Assembly (NCBI RefSeq): GCF_019399895.1
Contig: NC_091876.1
Span: 3,696,381-3,760,380 of the forward strand
Reading direction: 5' to 3'
DNA length: 64,000 nt
Origin: Cardiocondyla obscurior
Lineage: Eukaryota; Arthropoda; Insecta; Hymenoptera; Formicidae
Positions 23,601 through 36,266 of this stretch are shown here, piece by piece. The notes under the pieces are model-generated. The model was given only the letters and a program-made list of their open reading frames with translations. It had not been told where the DNA came from and did not search any database. Position numbers and translations under genes: made by a program. The first letter of the stretch is position 1, and every line of letters begins with the position of its first letter.

Positions 23601-24999
23601 GAACGCAACAACGGGATATACGATGTAGAATAATGTGGAAATAATTGCCACGCACGCGAGAGAGGCTGATTGAACGATGTACATATTAAATCGTTGCATA
23701 CTATTTCCTGATAATCAATGCAGCAACGATGCGTTTCTATGTCCGATATAATAGCATCGTTATATTGCGGTTACATAAATCAGTGATGAAGTCCGAGCTA
23801 CATGCTCGACGCTTGTAATATTCCGTTTGCCGGATTTCCGCGAGCGTGCGCGCGCTTGTAGAAAATTATAATTATGTGAGCTTCGATCGTAAGCCTATAA
23901 ATGTATATTGTAATTGTCCAGCAATTTTCGTCATGCCGCGCATTGTTCATATTACACGGACCGTCTCAGACCTATCGTAAAACACGCCGGAGGCAAATCC
24001 GAACGCGAACGCGATTTGAAAATTCAACAATGAGCCCGCATATAAATTAACCATAAATAATTGCTGGCGCGAAATGGATCTAGAATAGAAATATTCGATC
24101 CATTAAAAAAGAAAAAAAAAAAAACTTGATAGTTCTATTAATATTAACTACAACATTTTTAAATGCCACGCGTTCGGTCTTTTAATTTTTAATAGAAAGT
24201 GAAGTATGCATAACATAGAAAATAAAAATAGAAATGGCCAAAATTCTATTTAAAATGCAAATGTCCGTCTAAAATTGACGCGAGAGATGCACGGGTTAGT
24301 TAATCGAGCGTTAATATTTATTGTTCGTGCGTACGCCGTTGAATAGAATTATCGTGTCGGCCGGATAATCACGCCTAAGTAGGAAGAAGGAAGGCTAAGC
24401 CTAACTTCCTTACTCCGAATCTCCAAAGTCTCGTTTATCGTATTACCGAGTACCATTCGCGGTGCGAAACGCTATACCGCAGCGAGGATAACCGTTTGGT
24501 GGCTGCGGAGGATCTCGCACGCGAGGATACGAGCTGGCGAGACAAACTAAGAATATTACCTTCGGGAATATACGGACTAACGATCTACCGATGCGTATTA
24601 ATAGTCTCGACGGCGCTAACTGTCTCGCCACTTAAGCGCCGAAGTCTGGCGACCGAGTATTTATGCCGGTTCGTAATGGTCTCTCGACGGAAGTTCTCCA
24701 GACCCATCGAGCTCGAAAACCAAGACAGTATACATTCAATATTATGATGTATAAACGAAAACTTGAAGCAGTTAAAAAGTTTTCTCGAGTATGATTCTAC
24801 GTAGCGAGCTGTTCCGCGTAAATAAAGCCTAAATTTAAACTATATATTAATTTAATTTATTTAATTAATTTATATATTGAAAATCTAATTCTAATCAGCG
24901 GATATTAAATTATTAAAGTAATATTAATAGAAGATATTTTATAGACGTTTTAAGAATGCTCGGTTTCGCTGTTTCGTTTGGTCGTTTCTTCTTTGAACG
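17681..24999. other. Downstream flank, no protein gene recognised
   Basis: It holds a Brd-box-like AGCTTTA at 18042-18048, a splice-bounded segment at 18915-19068, poly-A runs (19514-19526, 19635-19660) and AT-rich patches (24020-24300, 24830-24960). A minus-strand donor CCTAG|GTAAGTG lies at about 18780. Open frames such as 24496-24747 lack any recognised domain or start/splice support. Confidence 0.55.
18915..19068 (+). other. Splice-site-bounded exon candidate, probably non-coding
   Basis: A T-rich tract ending in TTTCCAG (to 18914) precedes the segment, and TTAAG|GTAAGTGCG follows at 19069. All three frames contain a stop, one of them only at the very end, so it reads as a non-coding exon (lncRNA or 3' UTR exon). 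It is 2.5 kb after the Bx stop on the same strand. Confidence 0.25.
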
Positions 25000-27900
25000 C
25001 GCTTCTCAGGAATTAGATATTTCTATTTTGCCAGATAATTGCATCCCAGGACGAAAACCGTTCTAACTTCCTGCCGCAGATTTTATTGTCTGTAAGTGAA
25101 CGGTAGTTCGCGTATTTCGTTCTCCCTTGCTCCGCTTATCCGTCCGTCCATTCGTCACTGTTCCTTCAGCCCCCGAAGGCGGCGGGAGAGGAAGACCGTT
25201 CACGGATTTTACGAGGGACTAGAGTCGAGTATCGGTGGGCAATTATCCGCGAAACAAACAGGTCCGTGAGGGAAAGTCTAACGACTGCTGGGGTCTTCCC
25301 GGCGATTACCTCAAAGCAAACCGCCTAACAAGACATTGTTCCGAATAGCTTAGCCGTTCCTCGCCCCGCCGTCTCCGACCTGGTGGCTCTTTTCCACCCT
25401 CTCATTCACCCCCGCGGAACCTCGCTACAACGTGGAAGAGATACCACATCCACCAGGACGACCAAACCCAGCAGCAGTTAACAACCCCGGTCTGGCGACG
25501 GTCGTTAGCAACCAACGTGGGTCACCTCCCAAACTTAAATCTATACGCAAAGCTCATCTCTCTCTCTCTCACTCTCTCTTTCTCTCAGAGACGAAGTCTC
25601 ATACATTGGAAAATACGAGATGAATTTATCTACCTCTCACCCAGAATTTGTAACAATCCGACAGTTTAATACGCATATAATTTTTTAATATCAGAAAAAT
25701 ATAATGCCGTTAAAAAAATAAAATGTTGAAAATTTTAAGAACCTCTCAGTTTCAAAAATCGCATTTGAGATCTTATTTTAAGAACGTGTATTGCGTGGGG
25801 GAGATATAAATTTCGTATAACTTTGAAACGCAGAAGTAACACGCGCTTCTTCGCCGTAATTTGCACATTTATGATTTCGACCGTCTTATTTTTTAATTTA
25901 CCGAAGATATTTCCTGCTTTGAAAGAAATTATTGGTCTCTATTGGAGAATAAGAATGCTGGATGTCCCGGTGGAACATTAATACTGTTTATAAAGACTCG
26001 TATTAGGCTCAATAGAACGGATACGCCGGCAAAGGGAGATTTTCCTGAGGAGGACTTCGGCTGCTTGCCTATTCCTTTAAGAAGTTCCCGCCGTTATATA
26101 TACTCGAGTACATATATACGAGCACGTTAGCGCCATTATCGCCATCCGCGATAAGGTCCCTCGAGTGATAATATATTCCAGCGAGCATCTCGGGAAAAAA
26201 ATACAGATTAAGGCTCCTAAGCACGGATTTAACGCTTATTTATACTCCGCTAAGTACCGGCATTACCGCGTATTACAATCCAAATGGTCGCTCGAACTTT
26301 TTCACTGTCACCTGCCTCGAGATTTTCGCCGCATTTTCCCATTTCCGCCCGCGCCGCCACTTCCTCAAGCCACGAAATTCTTTTTTTTTTTTTCTCTCTT
26401 TCGTTTCTTTCTCTCCCCTCCCCCCGTCTTTCCGCGGCTGCTTTATCGCGAATGTATATCTGCACTTATTCAAGTTTAATGCGCCGCGTATTAGCGAGTT
26501 AAGAGACAATCGTCTTTACCTCCGTCGCCCGGGCAGAAGCTATTCGCATTTCCCGCGAATTAAAATGCAATAAAGCGCCCCGGACCAGAAAAGCTCGATT
26601 TCAAATCCGTCGTGGAAATAAGCCCCGTTGTTCGCGCCGCTACGCAGCTTTCTGAGACGCGACCCTCCACCTCTTCGGCTTCTCGGACCGCAGCTATCTC
26701 GCGCGGGTGCACGTTTCGCTGTTTCTTGCAGTTCGTGCTCTTAACGATCCCGGAATATCCTCGTTTCCTCTGTCTACGAAGCGTGCGTATCCCCCCGGTG
26801 CGCCCAAGGGCTCTTAACGGACGATGGGCGATAAGAGCAAACGGCTTACGAGCCCGTCAGATTCGAAGCACCGCGCCCCCGGCCGCGTCTACTCACGTCG
26901 AGTTTCCTTTCCACTCGTAGATTTTCCGCTCGCGTTCGCGGCTCCGGCCACTTCGAAACATTTGATTTTGATCACCGCGAAGCGGCTACGGCCGTAACGT
27001 CGTCCTTTACGCCGCGCGCCGCTTCGGCCCGGCCCGGTGAAAACTGCATGTACGGCGCGAAGCACGTGGCCCTCCGAGTCTTACAATACTTTGTTACTAC
27101 GTCGTTAATTTTAACGCTTGCTACGTGCCGGCGCTTTTGCCAAGTTTTTCTGGCCGGGCAAGAGTTGGAGAGTCGCGCGAAATGCGCCCTGTCAGTTCGA
27201 GAAAACGATCGAATTTACGGCGGCGACTGGGAAAACTTTTAGCTGCGAAACGATCGCGCTCGCAACAAACGGCTTCCTCTACGTAACTGTAAAATTACCC
27301 GCGGTCTTATTCGACATACGCCAACGATCGGGCAGATTGATTAAAATGATAGCGGCGCTGGACTCCGGGCACCTCATCGGTTGTCAACGAGAGGCGGAGG
27401 GCAAAGGATATTTTATCGCGGCCGAGGGGACGATGCCCGAAATCGAATTGCCCGCACGTAATTATTCGGTCTCCTTAGCGTAATCGCGGTAAGATTATCG
27501 CCTATCTCGCGGCTCGATTCGTCGCCGTTAGAGGGAACGCTTTCATGTCACCCCGGGGAGCGCGCTGAGAACATTATGGCTGGTAAGCCACCAGAATTAG
27601 TAAGAGGCGAGACGGTGACTCGATTCGAGCCATTCGCATTCTTTAGACTTTGGATTCGGTGCCAAACGCATTTTCCGTAAACTTTAATTAACTGGGAAAC
27701 ATAAAACTCGCACGCGGGCATCGCCGTAAATCGTTTCGCGTAAAGATCACCTCGATTAAATCGAAATAGGGCTCTCGATGCCGGCGAACCGATCAAATCG
27801 TTATCCTGGCCGCCGTCTGCCGTGTCAGGTCCGCGGAGTGAAGTAAAATGTACTCGAAGGGTTATGGTTAGCCATCCGCGGGGGCTTATGGGCCGATCGC

Positions 27901-30374
27901 CACCGATGGAATCAGCGTCCTGCCTCCATCCCGCTCATAATCAGTTTTAGATTAATTAAATTTTACGGCCGCTATTGTCGATAAACATTAAATTTAACGG
28001 GCCGGTCCTGCCCAGGCCGTTACGGCTCGTTATACGATCTCGTGTGCGCCACGGGCGTTCGCATGAAATAGCAATCGCTCGCCCCGAACGCCTCGGTTGC
28101 ATTTTTACTTTACCGCGGTGAAACGCCCGGTCTCGAGACGCTGATGAAAATACGCGTCTTCCCTACACATTTTGGGAGCGAATAAAAAATATCCAAATAA
28201 TACAGAATTTCTCTCATCGAAGTCTTATCTGTTTGAAATGTTCTCGTTACTTTATGTGTCTACATTTTGTAAGAATATAAAAAATAAACGTTAAAATTAT
28301 ACAAATCTAAGTTCGATGAGAGAGGATTAACGCGTTCGGTGTAAAAGAGCAAAAATACGATCGCTATATTTGGCCGTACGAGTTTTGCCGGCGACACCGG
28401 GGCACCTCGTACACACGTAACGACGCGAATCAAGCCCGGTGGTAGGCGATGCGCGAATTTCGGGCGAATTGTTATTCCGCAGCCGTGAAACGTGAATCGT
28501 TCTCGTCGGCCAGAGAACGGCGGGCGGGTGTTGGCGTGGCACGGCACGGCGGCGAGCAGCAGCAAGCCGGGAGGTAAATCTGGCGAAGGCGGTAATTAAA
28601 TTAATTAGCTATCTCGAGGATGCAAGGATGTACCGTGCCGACCGAGAAAGCGGCCGCTCCGCCTCTCGTCCGCTCGTTTTCTCTTTAACGGTCTTAATTA
28701 TCAGGGACTCTTCACTCCCTATCCGCTCTTTACCCCCCTTCCCTCTCTCTCTCTCTCTTTTTCTCTTGCTTCCCCTTCGCGCCCTACGCCCGTGTCTCTG
28801 TCCTTTTTCAGGCTATTTATTAGGTTTTTACTTATGGAACCGGTTGCAGTGCAATCGTCCGATCTGGACCAGCGCGCGATCGAATTTTCCCATTATCGTC
28901 GACCTCCTCCGGCGGACGAAACTTTTGCCGGTCGGCCCTCCACGCCCGGCGGCGAGCGGGACGGCCCGGTTTCCGTGAAAGAAGCAAAGCACTCTGGGTA
29001 ATTAGAAGCGGAATTATATTCCGCCGCGTCCTGTTTCAGTTTATAAACAAGGACTCTTAAATGAAGTTCCCCGGGAGCTGGCCGCTTTAGTACTTCGGCC
29101 GATGCGTTCCCGTGTTCCGATCCTGAAACTCGCCCGGTGTCGCTCGCTCGCTCGCGCGAGTTTCGCCGAGCTTTTAACCCTTTCTTATGGCCAACAGCTT
29201 GCTAATAGAAACACATTTTTCTCTTAAAAAAAAAAAATGTCGAAAAAATAAAACCGTAGGAGACTAAATAGCAAATTCAGAAAAGCGTAAGGAAAAAAAA
29301 AAGATTTACTTTTATTTTTTAAAACGCAAAAGTAGTTAGAGCTGCGGGACGATTGTGATTTTCGTAACTGTCGCCAGTTTTTCGTCAATCTAATTAGTGG
29401 CAAATTGCTAACAGCGACGCTTAATCATTTAATCGAGCTAATGGTTCTTCCGTAACGCTAGAAGAGCGCGTATTCCCGTTTCTCCCTCTATTAATTCCGG
29501 CATTGAGCTAACTCCATCTCATCCGTCTATTTCGAATCACGCGGTGGCGATTGTAGTGCAGATCAGTTTTAATTTATGTTTGCGATTAGAAATCGCGAGC
29601 TTGCCGCAACCTCGAAAAATATCAAGCTGTTTAAACGCTTTGCTAAACGCGCGGCAAACTTTCTCGATTAAAAAGAAAAAAAGAAAAGAAGAAGAAAAAA
29701 ATCTTTTTTCCATTTTTTAATACTTTTTAATTATTTCGGGAAAATGTCGGTGTTAAAAAATTTTTTTTTCCTTCGCCCTACGCTTATCTCGGCATTATAC
29801 TACGTCGCACGCACGGAACGCCGAAGAAACCGCCTAACGACGTACATTCATAATCGATCTCTCGCTCTTATGAGTACGTATACGCGTACGTACATACCTA
29901 CGACACTCCCAGAGGTACCCTATCCCGATACGGCGCGCTACCCTCGCCGCACGACTGCGAAATTAGCGCCAAGCCCCTGCGCACGGGAGCTTTCCTCCCC
30001 GAGAGCCTCCAACTTCCTAAGCTCGACCCAAGTTTGGTCCCCCGGTCGACGCTTCTCTTCCCATCGCTCGGTTCCGCTCCGCTCTCCTCCGCGCAGCGCG
30101 GAGCGGAGGGATCGGAACACGCGTTTTAGTTTTTAATGATTATTGCGCCCAGCTACGTCCCAGGTAGGCAGGCATTACCCACGGCGGTCTCCCTTGCGCA
30201 CATTTGCATATCTTTCCAGCCGTTAGGAATTGCCTGCTGGTTGCTTTCGTCCGCTCCGACCGGGCCGTGTCTGCTAGCGCTTTCGCTTCAACTTTTAAGC
30301 CCCTTTTCTCTCCCCTTTCTTCGCCCTCATTCGTTCCCTCTTCCTCTCTCCTTCGCGTTCTGTATTCTTTATTC

Positions 30375-30640
30375 ACGGGGTGTTCCACTAAAATTGTACG
30401 TTTTCAATCGAATGGGAATTCTTACGTAAATTTACGAATAAATAGCTTCCGAAAAATTTGATTAATAACCGCTCTCTTGATTCCTTTAGTCGTTTCAATT
30501 AAAAAACTCTCTAAATAATTTCGTCAGCATTCAGTATTAAATAATATTAATAACGCTCATAGAAAATAAAAAATTTTAATAATGAATTGTTAACGTTAAA
30601 ATTACTTCTTTAACGGCATAAGGGTGAAGGGACACCCTGT
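30375..30640. mobile_element. Possible MITE with degenerate GGGTGT termini
   Basis: The left end ACGGGGTGTTCCACT (30375-30389) and the reverse complement of the right end, ACAGGGTGTCCCTTC (30626-30640), match at 11 of 15 positions. The interior is AT-rich and non-coding, unlike its GC-rich neighbours. No clear target-site duplication is visible, so this is tentative. Confidence 0.3.
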
Positions 30641-33152
30641 ATAATCTTTATCCCCTATCTCTTGTCTTTTACCGGTACCTTTCGCTCGGGAGTGGCTGTT
30701 GCCGTCTCTCTTCGAAACGCGATGTTCTCTGTCGCGCTTGACGAGAGCGGCACCAGTAATTTCTCTCTCGCTAGTCTTCGACCACCCCTGCCGCCACTTT
30801 CCCATCCCGCTTTCTTCCTTTAATGGCACTTGGTTTTTGAGTGCATTAATTAACGTTTTGTGTCAGCCACCCCTTAATTAGACTGCTTTTGAAAAAATCA
30901 GTCAGTGAGTCAGTGCGTTCTCGAGATGGGAGAAGAGCGGCCATCTCTTACCGAGGGTCGGGCGCCACCGCGCGATTCTACGTCTATTATCCAACCGTAA
31001 CGGCGAATGCTAATTTTGCATTATTAATAATTTGCGCGAGTGACGTAATCGCAACGATCCCGTCGGGTCTTTTATTTTCGTGAGCCCTGCGGCCCCACGT
31101 TGGCGCTCGCGCGCCATTAAATGTCACGATCTTCATAGTTTGCGAGTATCGCGTACTCCTTATCGCGCGGCCGGGTAGCTTCGTAACGTCCTCGTATCGA
31201 GCACGCGAAGTCGGTGGTTTACACGTTATTTAGCAGACGCTCTCCCGAGTGCAAATCGGCGTCGGCGAAACTATTGACCCCCGTCATCGCGCGACTTTGG
31301 TCTTCCATTTCCGCAGTTTCCACGCCGCTATTTCCCGGCTTCCCGGCCCGCATCGCCGCTCGTCGGCGCGAACGCACGCAAGAGAAACGGCGGCGTTTCT
31401 TAAAATCGTGCCGGCAAATGCCGCGCGTCTGCCGTACGCTCGAGAGGGAAACGCGGAGGACTTGGATGCGCGACGACAATAGTTCGCCATTGACGGTGAA
31501 CGCTCCCCGCTCGCGGAGATCGTATCTGTATTTCATTAACATTATTCTCGGTACACTGTGCCGGCGCTCTATTCTGCGCTACAATATCTGCGAAGACGAG
31601 GATGACCGAACTCGAAGAGATAACCGCTTGGGAATGCATACACTCGAGAGGGTTAGGCAAGTCAGCCGCGAAGAGGAGAATTAATTGAAAACACGTCAAA
31701 TAAATATGCAAATATGTATGATATTTTAATTTGATAATTATACTTTGTCGGACTTTAAATTGAAACCTTTCCACCAATTTGTACGCAAGACTTTGTCCTC
31801 GAGTTTTTAATCGCTTCGTTTAGAAAATTTGCAGTTTATCCGATTCTAAATTTAATAGTATCGAGATTGGCGATGGTTTGTGATTGTAATTTTCCGATTG
31901 ACGTAATAAAATGAAATTAAAATAACGAGTAGTTACTTTCGCGAGAGTGAGGGGGACGAGAAAAACGGGCGAAAGAGACAAAGAGTCCACGGTAGAAATC
32001 CGCGTGTACGCGCGATAAAATGGCGCGAAAAGTGGAATAGGCGGCCTCGGTGGCACCGCAGGAGCGCGTTGCGAAACAGCCCGGGAATTCAATAGCGGCA
32101 AACTCTCTCACGCGCGCGGATATTATTCGGCAGTAAAATTTTATTTCGCCGGCATTTATCGGCGGCATTTGGCAAAGCCGGCTCGAGCAGGGCGAGCCAG
32201 GCGTGCGCGGGCGTCGTTATTTGATAACGACAAATTATTGTTACGAGAAAAAATGGACGCTGCTGTGCATCCCTTAACTCACGAGACGGCCCTCGTACCT
32301 ATTCCCTCCCTCTTCCCTCCCCACATCCCACACCAGCACCCGAGAGTGCGTTGATCACGTGCTGCGCGAAGGGGAATCCGCGTGCATATCTCACGAATTA
32401 GCAGACACAAAAACGCGCGTAAACAATTAAGGGTCCCGAAATAAAAGAGATAAAAATTAATCTTAGTGTAGATTAAATAAAAATTAACGTTATTATATCT
32501 GGAGGTCAGTTCGCAATCAATATCGCACGTGTAAATTTTATTTCGGGAAAAATATTATATTAAAATTCTTTATGTGCACAATATAGCGCTATTTTTTTTT
32601 TTTTTTAACTGCGTTAAGAAATTCGATAATTAAACAAATGCAATCGACGCGGAGTGCAAAAAATAACGAGAGAGAAAGAGAGCTTTTTGAGAGAGGAGAA
32701 AAAAAAAGAAACGATGCCGGCTTTGGGTCTGATCCACGGACTATCGAGCTAACTGTCCAAACGCTAATCTCTCGATATATTAGCGGATTTATACTTTCAG
32801 TATCGGTTAACATACACCCTCGAGATATTTACGTAGGAAAGCGAATTTTTTCCTGTCCTACCCTTTGTCTCAGTTCGCTCCTGTCAAATTGTCGTCGTCT
32901 TCATCGACGTTTAAATCATTTATATACTTTCGAAAATTAATAGAAGCTCGAGAGCGTTAGTTTCGACAATGCCGCATGGAAAGAGAATTGGAAATAGCCG
33001 CTCGATCATTTTTGACGTTTCGGCGTTGCCCGTCTTACTGATATATTAACACTTTGTTATACTAATTACGTCCCATAATTTTTCCATGCAATTAACCACA
33101 TTTGTATCCGGTAATCAGTAACGCGCGTTCCATTGGCAGCACTCGGCGTCGA

Positions 33153-33196
33153 GGTTTAATAAGCAGCGCCCGTCGCCTCGTTATGCTTTATTAACC
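33153..33196. repeat. Imperfect palindrome (13-bp arms)
   Basis: GGTTTAATAAGCA (33153-33165) faces TGCTTTATTAACC (33184-33196). The arms pair with one bulged base on each side around an 18-nt GC-rich loop. Confidence 0.6.
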
Positions 33197-33655
33197 ATTT
33201 ACGTTATCAGCCGGCCGACATTATATCACATTTTATCAGCTGCAAATATCGGTAATCGCCGCGTTCCAGCTAAATTATCGCCCGCGTGTTCGTGCGGCAA
33301 TTAAATTCGTTGAGCCCCGAATTCGCCGTGACGAGCCAAATGTAACGCGACTTTTACGTTATCGTTAAGTCGAACCCGCGTTGCGGAAAGGTCGACGGGA
33401 GCGCCGAGGGTGACGTTCTGGTCAACGTACTCCGCGTGGAGAACGGAAAAGGGGAAGTGAGACGGCGGGGTTGGGGGGGGGAAGGGGGATAGCTCTCGTG
33501 TAGATACGCGGATACATCCTGGCTGTGCCGATGGTGCTCGCTGCACCTGATCCTGGTCGGTGAAATTGATGATATAATCCTCCATAACTCAGGATTACCG
33601 AAGAGGCCCGGGTGTGCAGCCTCGCGCGGAGAAGGCGGGAGAAGGAACGCAATTC

Positions 33656-33931
33656 GCGACTCGCACCAGAGAGCCCAACTCGGAATCGCGGCTTCCACGC
33701 GTACAGATGCAGAGGCTCGTCCGTGTGAAGCCAGCGCTTCGGCCTGCCGTCGGATAGAAGAAAAGGCCAGAGCTATACACTGTCTGGCCTACTCTTTCGC
33801 GACGTCGCCGGCAGTTATCGCAGATCCGCTTCTCGGCAACATCGGCGAGTTATAGCGCTGGCTTCACACGGACGAGCCTCTGCATCTGTATGCGTGAAAG
33901 CCGCGACTCCAAGTTGGGTTCTCTGACTCGC
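33656..33931. repeat. Large inverted repeat (arms about 80 bp, spacer 115 bp)
   Basis: The left arm at 33656-33738 and right arm at 33854-33931 are reverse complements over about 80 bp. They include an uninterrupted run of about 36 bp next to the spacer. Outside that run the differences are five transitions and one short gap near the outer end. A transcript from either strand would fold into a long hairpin. No transposase or known terminal motif is visible. Confidence 0.85.
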
Positions 33932-34830
33932 ACACACTGCCGGCGTTACTCACCGGTCGGCTGTGCGTGCGAAGGAAGCTAGATTGACCTGAACTACTTA
34001 CGGCGCGAAAGAATCGCCTTCGGACGCTATAAACCATCGCGGAACAGAAGCTAATTCCCGAAACGCTGTTCTCGCGCGCGCAAAATGAGCGAACAAAGTA
34101 ACGGGGAGCTTGAAAAAATTTTTTGTTTATTGATTTTTCTTTTTTTTTTTTTATATATATTTCTCCGCGAGGCGTATGTAGACTTTTGTTACTAATGGCT
34201 ATTTCACCAACCTTCCCGAAATTCTCGTTAACGAATGCGAAATTGACGATCCGCCAATTTTTAATGGTTCGTTAAAAGTAGAAGTGATTTAACAATCGTT
34301 AGCGCTAACGGACGTCGCTGAATAAAAAAATTGCATTTACAGGTTTCATTCAACTCCGATGATACCATCGATCTCTTTCGAGACAGTTAATGTCCGTTAA
34401 ACCTTCGATTAGCGCTGTTATTCAGTGGACGGATCTAATATCTGACAAAAAATTCTGAAATCTTTAAAATTTTATTAGCACACGATTTTCTCCGGAAAAA
34501 AAAATGTATTTTTTTTGCAGCAAAATTAAAATAAGTTAGAAAACAAACTTTTATATCGGTAGCACGTAATCGACTATCTTTTGACGTTGAAACTATCGAT
34601 AAATTCAATTTTTGAAAATGTCACAACGTTTCGGACAAAAGATTAGAGGCGATAATCGTTTAAGAGCCGTCGTAAAAAAAACGCCGTTCATTTCCGGTGC
34701 GACAGCAAGCGTAAAGCGCCGCCAGAAAAAAATCCGTTGCTCAAACAAGCGAAACGTCGAAATTTACAGCCTTACATTTCGGATAAAGGGTGGTCGTGGC
34801 AGCTTTAAGCAGATTTGCAGGTGGGCAAGC

Positions 34831-34853
34831 GCGAGAGAGAGAGAGAGAGAGAG
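34831..34853. repeat. (GA)n microsatellite
   Basis: Uninterrupted GA run of about 23 nt. Confidence 0.9.
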
Positions 34854-36233
34854 TGAAAGAGAAAAAGATAAAACAACGTCTGGTCTGGTGCTGGAGAGCT
34901 GTCGCGTAACGCGAACGTTAAAAAATTCATAAATACTACTCCTAGGTGCCATTGCGAATTGTCCGCGGCGGAAGAAAAAAGGTACGAACGAGCGTACGCT
35001 CGTCTTGCAGTCTGGAACGTCGCATAAATCGCATTTTACGAGATATATCCTGAATAGTGTACCAGCGCCCAGAAAAACGCGTTTGAAGATCGTCGCACGT
35101 ATTTATGGGACTTTCGAAATTATTCAGAGAATTGCCAGAGAGCCTCGTGAGATTCTACGACGGGCCTGATAGTATCGGATAATTAGAAATAGTATTGCAT
35201 AGATAGTATTAAAAAAAAAAATTATTTACAGTTAAATATTATGCGTAGTGCCACGCTTAAGTTGTAAATTCGCGAAAGCTCCAATTATATAGCACTTAGC
35301 ACGGGGAAATAAGCTGTGCTTCGTTTTCTCTTGCGTGTGTTAATTCGATTCGCCCTCGAAGATCCGGCTTTGCTCAATCGCGGATTTTCCTTCCCTTTTA
35401 AACATACGGGCTACTTTGCAAGCTCAATGAGAGTATGCAGAAATTAGAATGGGAAGAACGCTCGTCGCGATCCACGATCCTACCCCCGAAGGGGTGCCTC
35501 TCCCCTCGGGATAGAACACAAGCGCAAAATGCAAAATTCCCCTCGGTTCTTGCCTGCCGTGCTTGATCTCGGCAGGAAAGCGGTGACAAAGTTGTCCCGA
35601 TAATGTTTCTCGAGCTTCCTCTCCCCCTCCCCTCCCCCTTTCACGGAGTGAAGTTCCGGCTCTCTAGTGCGACGCCTGGCACTCTTGCTCGGTATGTTAA
35701 TTAACGGCATAAGCTTCCCTAGCCACGAGCTTGCGAGGAGGCCCTTTATATAACTAATTAGCACGGGCGGTATTCAGATTATTTACTTCATTTGGCTCGG
35801 CTTAACTCCATCCAGCGACAGCGCGCCCCGCAGCACACCCTCTATCGTCGCACACCACGCTCCCTCCATCCCGCCTGGTTCTACTATCAGCATCCTGTCG
35901 CATTCTAGCAGTTTACAATATCCTAAACGATCACCGAACACCGGTAGCCGCCGGCGACGCGCTCAAATTTTAATTGTCCTCGTTTGCTCGCGTCGTCAAA
36001 TTTCCAAATGACGCGACGAGTCACCCGATCGCTTCGCTCGCGCACGGTATGAATTACATCTCCCGCATCCTTTTGCGTATCAATATCGCGAGTTATACGT
36101 GCGAGAACGTAATTCACGGGCGCGTAAGAAGGGAAAATCATATACCCTAGCCGTCCCGAATTAGAATCGGAGGACTATTATTCGGCATCGAATATTGTTA
36201 ATAATAGACAAAAAAAAAATTAAGTGGTTTAAT

Positions 36234-36234
36234 A

Positions 36235-36260
<26 letters not shown>
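36234..36260. repeat. Poly-A run of 27 nt
   Basis: Longest A homopolymer in the window. No retroposon body or target-site duplication is visible upstream. Confidence 0.9.

Positions 36261-36266
<6 letters not shown>

Larger units (their letters stand above)
25000..33655. other. Downstream flank, no gene recognised
   Basis: It holds CT tracts (25556-25588, 28740-28770), T/A runs (26380-26393, 29226-29237, 32592-32606) and a small perfect hairpin at about 30088-30104 (CTCCGCG-CAG-CGCGGAG). A MITE-like segment lies at 30375-30640 and an imperfect palindrome at 33153-33196. The minus-strand frames at 33301-33698 show no known domain. Confidence 0.55.

Noticed and set aside
24443..24747. Frames on both strands resembling a decayed transposon fragment
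   Set aside because: No reverse transcriptase, integrase or transposase motif could be identified.
33301..33698. Minus-strand frames up to 114 codons next to the inverted repeat
   Set aside because: Proline-rich low complexity in part, several overlapping frames, no domain and no splice logic.
36234..36260. Poly-A as the tail of a retroposon
   Set aside because: No body, target-site duplication or internal promoter found upstream.
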